The notes beneath the pieces were generated by a model. It had not been told where the DNA came from. It saw nothing but the letters and a program-made list of their open reading frames with translations, and ran no database searches. DNA of 64,000 nucleotides from Cauispirillum nitrogeniifigens (GTDB taxonomy: Bacteria > Pseudomonadota > Alphaproteobacteria > Rhodospirillales > Rhodospirillaceae): assembly GCF_049800675.1 (NCBI RefSeq), contig NZ_JBLOOT010000015.1:8946-72945 (forward strand). The letters are read 5' to 3'. This document shows positions 34,078 through 41,306 of this stretch, one piece after another (position 1 is the first letter of the stretch; every line of letters starts with the position of its first letter). Position numbers and translations under genes: made by a program.

Positions 34078-34575
34078 AGCCTCCTGCTCCTCCTCGACGT
34101 CGATCGGCACGCCGGGCTTGAGCTTGGCGGTGCGGATGGCCAGGGCGCTCTTGACGTGGCCGACGTTGGGGGCGGCGGTCAGGCGGGTGGTCAGGAAGCG
34201 CTGGTAGTCGTCCCAGTCGCGGGCCACCACCTTGAGCAGGAAGTCGGTCTCGCCGGCCAGCATGTGGCATTCGCGGACCTGATCCCACTCGCCGACCAGC
34301 GACTCGAACGCCTTGAGATCGGCCTCCGCCTGGCTGTTCAGGCCAACGTGGGCGAACACGGTGACGTTGTAGCCCAGCGCCACCGGATCGATGTCAGCAT
34401 GGAAGCCCCGGATGAAGCCGGCCTCCTCCAGCGCGCGGACGCGGCGCAGGCACGGCGGCGCGGATATCCCGGCCCGGCGCGCCAGTTCGACGTTGGTCAT
34501 CCGCCCGTCGTCCTGGAGATCGCGCAGGATTCGCCGATCGATGCGATCCAGCTTTACCCGCTGCATGGTAGCCAA
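34075..34575 (-). CDS. Lrp/AsnC-family transcriptional regulator
   Basis: A 166-residue Lrp-type regulator. The N-terminal HTH reads VKLDRIDRRILRDLQDDGRM and NVELARRAGISAPPCLRRVRALEEAGFI. The C-terminal RAM ligand domain has GYNVTVFAHVGLNSQAEAD, ECHMLAGETDFLLKVVARD and LTAAPNVGHVKSALAIRT. An acidic tail ends in EEEQEA. The second Met (34566) is an equally good start. It is divergent from ahpC; similar genes are often near trxB in this class. Confidence 0.92.
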   Translation of the reverse strand: MATMQRVKLDRIDRRILRDLQDDGRMTNVELARRAGISAPPCLRRVRALEEAGFIRGFHADIDPVALGYNVTVFAHVGLNSQAEADLKAFESLVGEWDQVRECHMLAGETDFLLKVVARDWDDYQRFLTTRLTAAPNVGHVKSALAIRTAKLKPGVPIDVEEEQEA

Positions 34576-34700
34576 CCTTCCTCCACCACCGATTCGTTCA
34601 CACCCCCTTGCGAGTGCGCAAGGAAATTACAATCTAATGCCCCGACGATGCAACGACAATACGTTCGTGCCGGTTCACGCCCTGGCCCTATGACCGAGAG

Positions 34701-34729
34701 ACCCGCCTTCGGGAGGGGGTTCTTTTTTT
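34701..34729 (+). terminator. Hairpin plus T7 run in the lrp-ahpC gap
   Basis: ACCCGCC-TTCG-GGAGGGGGT followed by TCTTTTTTT on the plus strand. The stem is imperfect. No gene ends nearby on this strand, so it may end a short untranslated RNA or act as attenuator for ahpC. Confidence 0.45.
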
Positions 34730-34747
34730 GACCCATTCCAGACTTGC

Positions 34748-34789
34748 CAGCCCCAGGGTGCGCACGTAAACATGGGGGCCTGGTTTTTT
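34748..34789 (+). terminator. Second hairpin plus T6 run before ahpC
   Basis: CCAGCCCCA (34748-34756) pairs with TGGGG and CTGG (34773-34783, two-base bulge), then TTTTTT. It lies 45 bp before the ahpC start. The bases following both T-runs are alike (TTTGACC then CATTCC or TCATTCC). Confidence 0.5.
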
Positions 34790-34833
34790 GACCTCATTCC
34801 GCCCACTCAATCTTTTCGCTGGGAGAGTCACCC

Positions 34834-35457
34834 ATGACCGAAGCCGTTTCCGTCGGTACCCTGGTCGGCAAGCCGGCCCCGGACTTCACCGCCACCGCCG
34901 TGATGCCGGACAACTCCATCACCGACAAGTTCAACCTGAAGGAGTACCTGAAGGGTTCCTACGGCTGGGTCTTCTTCTGGCCGCTGGACTTCACCTTCGT
35001 GTGCCCGTCCGAAATCATCGCCCATGACCACCGCCTCCAGAAGTTCGCCGACGCGGGCTGCAAGGTCGTCGGCGTGTCGGTCGACAGCCAGTTCACCCAC
35101 CTGGCGTGGAAGAAGACCCCGCAGGACGAGGGCGGCCTGGGCAACGTGCAGTTCCCGATGGTGGCCGACCTGACCAAGCAGATCTGCCGCGACTACGGCG
35201 TGCTGATCGAAGGCGCCGGAGTGTCCCTGCGCGGCTCGTTCCTGATCGACAAGAACGGCAACGTCCGCCACGCCACCATCAACGACCTGCCGCTGGGCCG
35301 CAACGTCGACGAGGCGCTGCGCATGGTCGACGCCCTGGCCTTCCACGAGGAGCATGGTGAGGTCTGCCCCGCCGGCTGGCAGAAGGGCAAGAAGGGCATG
35401 ACCGCCACCCCCGAGGGCGTCGCCGCCTTCCTCAAGGAAGAAGCCGGCGCGCTCTAA
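34834..35457 (+). CDS. Typical 2-Cys peroxiredoxin (AhpC/Prx1 type)
   Basis: A 207-residue peroxidase that reduces H2O2, alkyl peroxides and peroxynitrite. Peroxidatic Cys57 lies in DFTFVCPSE and resolving Cys178 in GEVCPAGW. ATG at 34834 follows GGGAGAG. It lies close to thioredoxin reductase (trxB), a likely electron source via thioredoxin. Confidence 0.95.
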   Translation: MTEAVSVGTLVGKPAPDFTATAVMPDNSITDKFNLKEYLKGSYGWVFFWPLDFTFVCPSEIIAHDHRLQKFADAGCKVVGVSVDSQFTHLAWKKTPQDEGGLGNVQFPMVADLTKQICRDYGVLIEGAGVSLRGSFLIDKNGNVRHATINDLPLGRNVDEALRMVDALAFHEEHGEVCPAGWQKGKKGMTATPEGVAAFLKEEAGAL

Positions 35458-35469
35458 CGAGCGGGGGGA

Positions 35470-35550
35470 GGTAGCCCGCCAGGCACGAGCCGAGGGGGGA
35501 TGAGCCCGCTCATTCCCCCTCGGACGGCGCGACTGCGCCGCGCGGCTACC
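35470..35550. repeat. Nested palindrome after ahpC
   Basis: Outer arms GGTAGCC (35470-35476) and GGCTACC (35544-35550) enclose CCGAGGGGGGATGAGC (35490-35505) and its one-mismatch complement (35508-35523). Looks like a REP-type cruciform; it may also stabilise the ahpC transcript end. Confidence 0.6.
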
Positions 35551-35606
35551 GCCGCGTGAGCCAAGCGGCCGGAGGCCGCGGCCGGCGCCTGAGGGCCAAT
35601 GCAGAG

Positions 35607-35639
35607 AACGGGGCGGCTCCCCTCGGGCCGCCCCGTTTT
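35607..35639 (+). terminator. Rho-independent terminator downstream of ahpC
   Basis: AACGGGGCGGC (35607-35617) pairs with GCCGCCCCGTT, ending in TTTT. It lies 150 bp after the ahpC stop and 90 bp before trxB. Confidence 0.85.
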
Positions 35640-35728
35640 GGCATGGATGCCCCGCACTTCTTGCATGGCTGCCGCGCCCCCCTTACAGTGGGCTCAATTC
35701 ATTTCTTCGATTGAGGAAGTCAACGGTC

Positions 35729-36685
35729 ATGGCCGAATACCGCACCAAGGTCCTCATTCTGGGCTCCGGCGCCGCCGGCTGCACCGCGGCGATCTACGCC
35801 GCGCGCGCCAACCTGGAGCCGATCATCGTCGCGGGCATGCAGCCCGGCGGCCAGCTCACCATCACCACCGACGTGGAGAACTATCCGGGCTTCGCCGAGC
35901 CGGTGCAGGGCCCGTGGCTGATGGAGCAGATGCAGAAGCAGGCCGAAAACGTCGGCACACGCCTGATCCACGACCTGGTGGTGGACGTCGACCTGTCCAA
36001 GCGCCCGTTCGTCTGCAAGGGCGACAGCGGCGACACCTACATCGGCGACACGCTGATCATCGCCACCGGCGCCTCGGCCAAGTGGCTGGGCCTGGAGAGC
36101 GAGCAGACCTATTCCGGCTATGGCGTGTCGGCTTGCGCCACCTGCGACGGGTTCTTCTTCAAGAACAAGGACGTCTGCGTCGTCGGCGGCGGCAACACCG
36201 CCGTGGAGGAAGCCCTGTACCTGGCCAACTTCTGCTCCAAGGTGACGCTCATCCACCGCCGCGACGAGCTGCGGGCCGAGCGCATCATGCAGGAACGCCT
36301 GTTCAACCACCCCAAGGTGGAGCTGTGCTGGGACTCGGCCATCGACGAGATCCTCGGCCAGTCCGACGGCGGGCTGCCCCCGGCCGTCACCGGCGTGCGG
36401 GTCAAGAACGTCAAGACCGGGCAGGCGCGCGAGATCGCCTGCGACGGCGTGTTCATCGCCATCGGCCACAAGCCCAACACCGACCTGTTCGTCGGCAAGC
36501 TGGACATGGACGATACCGGCTACCTGATCACCCGGCCCGACAGCACCAAGACCAACGTCGAGGGCGTGTTCGCCGCCGGCGACGTGCAGGACCACATCTT
36601 CCGCCAGGCCGTCACCGCCGCCGGCACCGGCTGCATGGCGGCCATCGAAGCCGACCGCTTCCTGGCCGAACACGGCGCCCTCTAA
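35729..36685 (+). CDS. trxB: Thioredoxin reductase
   Basis: A 318-residue FAD/NADPH enzyme that reduces thioredoxin. FAD motif KVLILGSGAAGCTAAIYAA, redox-active Cys136/Cys139 in SACATCDGFF, NADPH motif VCVVGGGNTAVEEALYL and the C-terminal GVFAAGDVQDHIFRQAVTAAGTGC. The ATG at 35729 gives the usual N-terminus; an in-frame TTG 18 bp upstream is less likely. Confidence 0.97.
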   Translation: MAEYRTKVLILGSGAAGCTAAIYAARANLEPIIVAGMQPGGQLTITTDVENYPGFAEPVQGPWLMEQMQKQAENVGTRLIHDLVVDVDLSKRPFVCKGDSGDTYIGDTLIIATGASAKWLGLESEQTYSGYGVSACATCDGFFFKNKDVCVVGGGNTAVEEALYLANFCSKVTLIHRRDELRAERIMQERLFNHPKVELCWDSAIDEILGQSDGGLPPAVTGVRVKNVKTGQAREIACDGVFIAIGHKPNTDLFVGKLDMDDTGYLITRPDSTKTNVEGVFAAGDVQDHIFRQAVTAAGTGCMAAIEADRFLAEHGAL

Positions 36686-36703
36686 CCACGGAAAGGGCGG
36701 GGT

Positions 36704-37612
36704 ATGCCGTCGCGTCAGGGCAGCATGATGGACTGGGACAAGCTGCGCGTGTTCCACACGGTCGCCGAGGCCGGGAGCTTCACCCATGCGGGGGAGCTTC
36801 TGAACCTCAGCCAGTCGGCGGTCAGCCGGCAGATCAGCGGACTGGAGGAAAGCCTCAACGTCTCGCTGTTCCACCGCCACGCGCGCGGCCTCATCCTGAC
36901 CGAGCAGGGGGAGCTTCTGTACCGCACGGTGCACGAGGTCTTCGCCAAGCTGTCCATGGTCGAGGCCCGCATCACCGAAAGCCGCGAAAAGCCCGAAGGG
37001 CCGCTGAAGGTGACCACCACCGTGGCCTTCGGGTCGGTGTGGCTGACCCCGCGCGTCAAGCAGTTCATGGAGACCTACCCCGACATCGACATGTCCATCC
37101 TGCTCGATGACGGGGAAGTCGACCTGGCCATGCGCCAGGCCGACGTGGCCATCCGCTTTTCGGTGCCGCGCCAGCCCGATCTGGTGCAGCGCCACCTGAT
37201 TTCGCTGCACTACCATGTCTACGCGGCGCCGGAATACCTCAAGAAGTACGGCATGCCGAAGTCGCCCGCCGACCTCGACAACCACCGCCTGATCGTCTAC
37301 GGCGAGGACGCCAAGGCGCCGGTGGAGAACATGAACTGGCTGCTGTCGGCCGGCACCACCACGCCGCGCCTGCCGATCCTGCGGGTCAACAACATCTATG
37401 GCATCTATCGCGCGGTGCAGTCGGGCCTGGGCATCGCCGCCCTGCCCGACTACTTCTCCACCGTAGCCGCCAATCTGGTCCAGGTGCTGCCCGAACTGCG
37501 CGGGCCGAGCTTCGACTGCTACTTCGTCTATCCCGAGGAACTGCGCCATTCCAAGCGCGTGACGGTGTTCCGCGACTTCCTGCTGCAAAAGCTGTCGGAG
37601 CAGAGTTTTTAG
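36704..37612 (+). CDS. LysR-family transcriptional regulator
   Basis: A 302-residue LysR protein: HTH in WDKLRVFHTVAEAGSFTHAGELLNLSQSAVSRQI, then a substrate-binding domain with VDLAMRQADVAIRF and GIYRAVQSGLGIAALPDYF. It starts 18 bp after trxB and is probably co-transcribed. Effector and targets are unknown. Internal Mets at 36725 and 36728 are alternative starts close to the conserved domain. Confidence 0.92.
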   Translation: MPSRQGSMMDWDKLRVFHTVAEAGSFTHAGELLNLSQSAVSRQISGLEESLNVSLFHRHARGLILTEQGELLYRTVHEVFAKLSMVEARITESREKPEGPLKVTTTVAFGSVWLTPRVKQFMETYPDIDMSILLDDGEVDLAMRQADVAIRFSVPRQPDLVQRHLISLHYHVYAAPEYLKKYGMPKSPADLDNHRLIVYGEDAKAPVENMNWLLSAGTTTPRLPILRVNNIYGIYRAVQSGLGIAALPDYFSTVAANLVQVLPELRGPSFDCYFVYPEELRHSKRVTVFRDFLLQKLSEQSF

Positions 37613-37620
37613 ATTTTTTT

Positions 37621-37768
37621 GAACCACCAAGACACTAAGGCACCAACGGGGGCGTACCGAAGACGGCCTCATTCATCGCCGCGCGCAGCGCCGCAAACGT
37701 CTGCGGACGTTTATCTGCCTGCGGCGCCGACCAAAAGCCGTCTTGGTGCCTTGGCGTCTTGGTGGTTC
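37621..37768. repeat. MITE-like element, copy 4 (148 bp)
   Basis: It starts GAACCACCAAGACACTAAGG eight bases after the lysR stop and ends TCTTGGCGTCTTGGTGGTTC. The interior GTTTATCTGCCTGCGGCGCC and CCAAAAGCCGTCTTGGTG are shared with copy 3. Confidence 0.9.
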
Positions 37769-37837
37769 ACAACTCCGCTTCCGCTTTCCCCGCCGCCGCC
37801 CCATGTAGGGGGCACACGAGACGAGGAGAGCGCCGCC

Positions 37838-38488
37838 ATGTGGTTCATGCCCCGCCACAAGATCGAGGTCCCGACCGCCGATCAGGCCCTGCCCGGCCGC
37901 GCCGAAGCCATGCCCGTGCCCGAGCGCCACGAGGTTCTGGGCACCCCGCTATCCGGTCCCCTCCCCGCCGGGTACGCCGAGGCGGTGTTCGGCCTGGGCT
38001 GCTTCTGGGGGGCGGAGCGCAAGTTCTGGCAGGTGCCGGGCGTCCATTCCACGGCGGTGGGCTATGCCGGGGGCCACACCCCGAACCCGACCTACGAGGA
38101 GGTCTGCTCCGGCCGCACCGGCCATGCCGAGGTGGTGCGCGTCGTCTTCGACCCCGCCCGCGTCCCCTATGAGGCCCTGCTGGCGGTGTTCTGGGAGAGC
38201 CACGACCCGACCCAGGGCATGCGCCAGGGCAACGACGTCGGCACCCAGTACCGCTCATGCATCCACACCGTCACCGCCGCCCAGCACGCCGCCGCCGAGG
38301 CCAGCCGCGCCGCCTACCAGCAGGCCCTCGCCCAGGCCGGCCACGGCGCCATCACCACCGAGATCACCCCGGCCCCACCCTTCTACTTCGCCGAGGCGTT
38401 CCACCAGCAGTACCTGTCCAAGAACCCCGGCGGCTACTGCGGCCTGGGCGGCACGGGCGTGCGCTGCCCGACGGGGCTGACCGAGTAG
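37838..38488 (+). CDS. msrA: Peptide-methionine (S)-S-oxide reductase MsrA
   Basis: A 216-residue repair enzyme reducing methionine-S-sulfoxide in proteins. Catalytic Cys55 in FGLGCFWGAE, GYAGGHTPNPTYEEVCSGRTGHAEVV, and C-terminal recycling cysteines at about 201 and 210 (YCGLGGTGVRCP). ATG at 37838 follows GAGGAGAG. It is adjacent to the thioredoxin/peroxiredoxin genes, consistent with an oxidative-repair cluster. Confidence 0.96.
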   Translation: MWFMPRHKIEVPTADQALPGRAEAMPVPERHEVLGTPLSGPLPAGYAEAVFGLGCFWGAERKFWQVPGVHSTAVGYAGGHTPNPTYEEVCSGRTGHAEVVRVVFDPARVPYEALLAVFWESHDPTQGMRQGNDVGTQYRSCIHTVTAAQHAAAEASRAAYQQALAQAGHGAITTEITPAPPFYFAEAFHQQYLSKNPGGYCGLGGTGVRCPTGLTE

Positions 38489-38589
38489 GGGCCGGCGGGC
38501 AACCACCTGCGGCAACAGAGGAATCCGCCGAGACATGCACAAAACGCATGCCTGCCGCCGCCTTTTTGCCGTGGTCCGAAGGGGCTCCC

Positions 38590-38773
38590 TGCTCTAAATA
38601 AGCTCCCACGCATGTTGCGTCGCAACTGCACGAGATCGACGGAGCGAACCCGCTTCGCTCCCCGTCGCCGCCGGGCTCCGCCCGGCACAGGGTCTCCGGA
38701 TCCTACGTCTCCCAGACGTGAAGCCTCCCTGTTCAAACTTCACCCCCGGACTACGGTCCGGGGGTTTTCTTTT
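38590..38773 (+). ncRNA. Candidate small non-coding RNA with strong terminator
   Basis: About 180 nt with no plausible reading frame. It holds GACGGAGCGAA/TTCGCTCCCCGTC and CCGGGC-TCC-GCCCGG hairpins, and ends in a strong terminator: CCCCCGGAC (38743-38751), loop TACG, GTCCGGGGG, TTTTCTTTT. The terminator lies 255 bp beyond msrA, far for that gene. A possible -10 (TAAATA) sits near 38595 but I find no good -35. Compatible with a 6S-type or other sRNA, unproven; it could be a long msrA 3' end. Confidence 0.4.
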
Positions 38774-38869
38774 GCGGCGGGTGGAGGCTGGGGACTAAAA
38801 AGTCATGTCCCTGGGAGTGGTGTAAATGCGCCGGCATGACCGTCGTCTTCGGCGGGCTGAGGCCGCCGG

Positions 38870-39864
38870 TCAGGCTGCGGCGATGGCAGGCAGCCTCGTC
38901 TGATCATCGCTGACGGCGGCGAGATGTTCCAGGGCCATGTAGCGGCGCTGGACGGCCCATTCGTCGGACTGCTCCATCAGGATGGCGCCGGCCAGGCGGA
39001 TCACGGCGCGGTCGTTGGGGAAGATGCCCACGGCGTCGGCGCGGCGCTTGACCTCGCGGTTGAGGCGCTCCAGAGGGTTGGGGCTGCGGAGCTGAGGCCG
39101 GTGGGCCTTGGGGAAGCCCATGTGGGCCAGGACGTCGGTCTCGGCCTCGTCCATCAAGGTGCCCAGCCTGGGATAACGCTCGCGCAGGCGATCGGCGACG
39201 TCGCGCCACTGGGCGGCGGCCCGCTCGGCATCGGTTTCGGCGAAGGCCGTGCGGATGAGGGCGGCCACCATCTGGCGCTGCCCCTTGGGGACGTGGGCCA
39301 GGGCGTTGCGCATGAAGTGGACGCGGCAGCGCTGCCAGGTGGCGCTCAGGGCCTTGGCCGCAACCGCCTTGAGCCCCTCGTGGGCGTCGGAGACCACCAG
39401 CTTGACGCCACGCAGGCCTCGCCGGGTCAGCGAGCGCAGGAAGGGCAGCCAGAAGGTCTCGGCCTCGCTGGGGCCGGTGGCCATGCCCAGGACCTCGCGG
39501 CGGCCGTCGGTGTTGACGCCCACGGCGATTATCACCGCCACCGAGACGATGCGCCCGGCCTCCCGCGCCTTCACGTAGGCCTCCTGGATGACGGCGGTCA
39601 GCGCCTTTTCGGCCGTGCGCCGGGGCTCCAGGAAGGCCGGGAAGTACCCTGGCGCAGCTTGGGGATATTCAGCTCGACGGCGCCGGCGCGGGTTTGTCAC
39701 AAGCGGTCGCGGTAGCCGTTGCGGGAGTTGGCCCGCTGCGGGCTGCGCTCGTGGGGCGCCGCATTGCAAACCGCCTCGACCTCGTAGTCCATCAGCCGCT
39801 GGGCGAGGTCGCTGTCGGAGCCCTTCTCAAGAAGCTCGGCAAGGGCCACTCTGTCCATGGTCAT
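38870..39864 (-). pseudogene. IS256-family (Mutator) transposase pseudogene
   Basis: Starts MTMDRVALAELLEKG at 39864. Three lesions are visible. (1) After NSRNGYRDRL the expected Trp codon is TGA. (2) About 55 bp further, four or so bases are missing before YFPAFLEPRRT, shifting frame. (3) AVIQEAY runs straight into VKAREAGRIVSVAVIIAVG: about 57 residues, including the WIDATY stretch with the first catalytic Asp of this family, are absent. The C-terminal part (HEGLKAVAAKAL, CRVHFMRNALAHVPK, LRSPNPLERLNREVKRR) is intact. It cannot be active. Confidence 0.92.
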
Positions 39865-39944
39865 CGTCTTGGTCTCCGGTGAGTTGCTGTGTCGCAACCT
39901 CAACCTACCGAAAACCGGCGATGACCGCCCCTTAGGGGGGCGCT

Positions 39945-39991
39945 CGGGGATGATGCCTCCGGGCGCTCCGCGCCCTCCGCCATCATCCCCG
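39945..39991. repeat. Palindrome inside the IS right end
   Basis: CGGGGATGATG (39945-39955) and CATCATCCCCG (39981-39991), with an inner GGGCGC/GCGCCC stem. Either part of the IS or a REP-like element captured within it. Confidence 0.6.
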
Positions 39992-40093
39992 ACCGAACGC
40001 TCTTACACCACGTCGTGGGACATGGCCAAGATGGCGCGTAGGTGCCTGACCGGGAGGCGGCGGAAAGCGCCTCGCGCTCACCTTGTCCAGAAA

Positions 40094-40129
40094 GCAAAAA
40101 GAGAGCCCGGAGCTAAAGCCGCTCCGGGC
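40094..40129 (-). terminator. Rho-independent terminator of soxYZ
   Basis: On the minus strand GCCCGGAGC, loop GGCTTTA, GCTCCGGGC, then TCTCTTTTTGC. It lies 93 bp past the soxZ stop. Confidence 0.85.
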
Positions 40130-40221
40130 AAGGTTTCCTGGTGTCTTAGGTCGCGAAAAATGGGACGCGCGGCCGGGACGCCAGGGTCCACCACTCCAGG
40201 AAGGAAGGATGGTTCGGAAAA

Positions 40222-40533
40222 TCAGGCGACCTTGAAGTCCGCCTTGTCGCTGGCGCCGGTGTTGTCGACCCAGGAGCAGACGATGGCGTCACCCTTCTTG
40301 GCGCCGTTGACGAAGATTTCCAGGTAAGGGTTGGTCGACACCGCCTGTCCCCACGCCGCATCCAGCGCCGGCGCGCCGTTCACCTCGACCGTGACCTGCT
40401 GGATGAAGTGCGGAGGCACCACCGCGCCGGTCTTGGCGTCCCGGCCCTCGGTCTTCATGGGGTGGGTGATCAGCAGGCGGATTTCGGCGCCGCCGTCGCG
40501 CTCCTTGGCGCGACACTTGATCGTATTGGACAT
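40222..40533 (-). CDS. soxZ: Thiosulfate-oxidation carrier complex protein SoxZ
   Basis: A 103-residue periplasmic partner of SoxY. It has no signal peptide of its own, as expected, since SoxZ is co-exported with SoxY. Begins MSNTIKCRAKERDGGAEIRLLITHPMKTEGRD and contains PPHFIQQVTVEVNGAP and STNPYLEIFVNGAKKGD, the family pattern. It follows soxY by 40 bp and is the last gene before a terminator. GC and codon use match the chromosome. Confidence 0.96.
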   Translation of the reverse strand: MSNTIKCRAKERDGGAEIRLLITHPMKTEGRDAKTGAVVPPHFIQQVTVEVNGAPALDAAWGQAVSTNPYLEIFVNGAKKGDAIVCSWVDNTGASDKADFKVA

Positions 40534-40573
40534 GGCTCTCTCCTTTGCCTCGCCGTTGACGTCGCCAGCGACC

Positions 40574-41047
40574 TCAGCCGCCGCAGCCGCCGATGGTGAC
40601 CTTGATCTCGCGGCTGGCCTTGTAGAGCTTGCCGTCCGCCCGCACGATGGCGGTGATCGGCTGCGTCTTGGCCAGCTTGAAGCGCGTCGTCACCTCGGGC
40701 CGGGTCTGGGTGGGGAACCGATAGGTGGCCGCCAACGGCCGGGGGTTGCCCTCCAGCACGAAGCTGATGGCTTCCGTGTTCGGAATGGCGGAGCTGACGG
40801 TGATCGGCACCACCGTACCGTTCTCCGCGATCTCCGGCGCCACGATGGTGATCTGGGCGCTGACCTCGGGCACTTGGCCGTCGTACATGGCCTTCATCAC
40901 GCCGTCGGTGTCAGCGGCATCGAAAGCCTTTTGCGGCCATGCCGCGAGGACCGTGCGAGGGCTCAGGGCGCCGGAGGCGAGGCCGCCGAGGCAGGCCACC
41001 GTCAGGGCGCCCAGGCGCAGGAAGCTCCTGCGGGTATAGTCGGACAT
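40574..41047 (-). CDS. soxY: Thiosulfate-oxidation carrier protein SoxY
   Basis: A 157-residue protein that carries sulfur substrates covalently on its C-terminal swinging arm. The Tat signal is MSDYTRRSFLRLGALTVACL and the C-terminus is IGGCGG with substrate Cys155. ATG at 41047 gives the standard Tat start; the longer frame upstream is a shadow of the divergent kinase. A sigma-54 promoter lies 65 bp upstream. SoxAX would load thiosulfate onto Cys155; SoxB, which normally releases sulfate, is not in the window. Confidence 0.97.
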   Translation of the reverse strand: MSDYTRRSFLRLGALTVACLGGLASGALSPRTVLAAWPQKAFDAADTDGVMKAMYDGQVPEVSAQITIVAPEIAENGTVVPITVSSAIPNTEAISFVLEGNPRPLAATYRFPTQTRPEVTTRFKLAKTQPITAIVRADGKLYKASREIKVTIGGCGG

Positions 41048-41111
41048 GTGGACGTCTCCGATGATTATTCGTTGCGTCATCCCTATCGCCCGGGGCGATG
41101 CGGGGACACCT

Positions 41112-41128
41112 TGCACGGCCCGTACCAC
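41112..41128 (-). promoter_or_regulatory. Sigma-54 (-24/-12) promoter of soxYZ
   Basis: GTGGTACGGGCCGTGCA on the minus strand: GG and GC separated by exactly 10 bp, matching TGGYAC-N5-TTGCA at most positions (the -12 box reads GTGC). It is 65 bp from the soxY ATG, the same distance as the soxA sigma-54 promoter. Confidence 0.75.
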
Positions 41129-41180
41129 TCGCGCCGAAGCAGGCGCCACCGGGCTTTTCGAGCGGCGGGCCGGCCGGCGG

Positions 41181-41197
41181 ATAGGGCATTTTGCCAT
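41181..41197. promoter_or_regulatory. Candidate enhancer site upstream of soxYZ
   Basis: ATAGGGCATTTTGCCAT contains the dyad GGCA-TTT-TGCC. It lies about 60 bp beyond the soxY -24 box and resembles ATAGGGAATATTTCCCCAT upstream of soxA, so it may bind the sigma-54 activator encoded at 43953-45329. Confidence 0.4.
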
Positions 41198-41306
41198 ACG
41201 TCCCTTGGGGCGTTTTGGGGCAGCGTCGGCAGGGCCGGTGATGGCGCTGGAAAAGTCACCGCCCTTGCCGGATGCTGAAGACAGTCCAGGGCAGGAGGCC
41301 CCCCAG

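Larger units (their letters stand above)
38804..40024 (-). mobile_element. IS256-family insertion sequence, degenerate
   Basis: The ends are 27-bp imperfect inverted repeats: CATGTCCCTGGGAGTGGTGT at 38804 and, reversed, CATGTCCCACGACGTGGTGT ending at 40024 (the match continues with AA and GCG). The only gene inside is a broken Mutator-type transposase on the minus strand. I see no 8-bp target duplication in the flanks (AGT before the left end, GCC after the right), so the flanks may have changed since insertion. A strong palindrome lies at 39945-39991 inside the right end. Confidence 0.85.

Noticed and set aside
38590..38773. tRNA or tmRNA in this stretch
   Set aside because: GTTCAAAC occurs but is not flanked by a T-arm stem or a CCA-ended acceptor, and no anticodon arm or tag frame is present.
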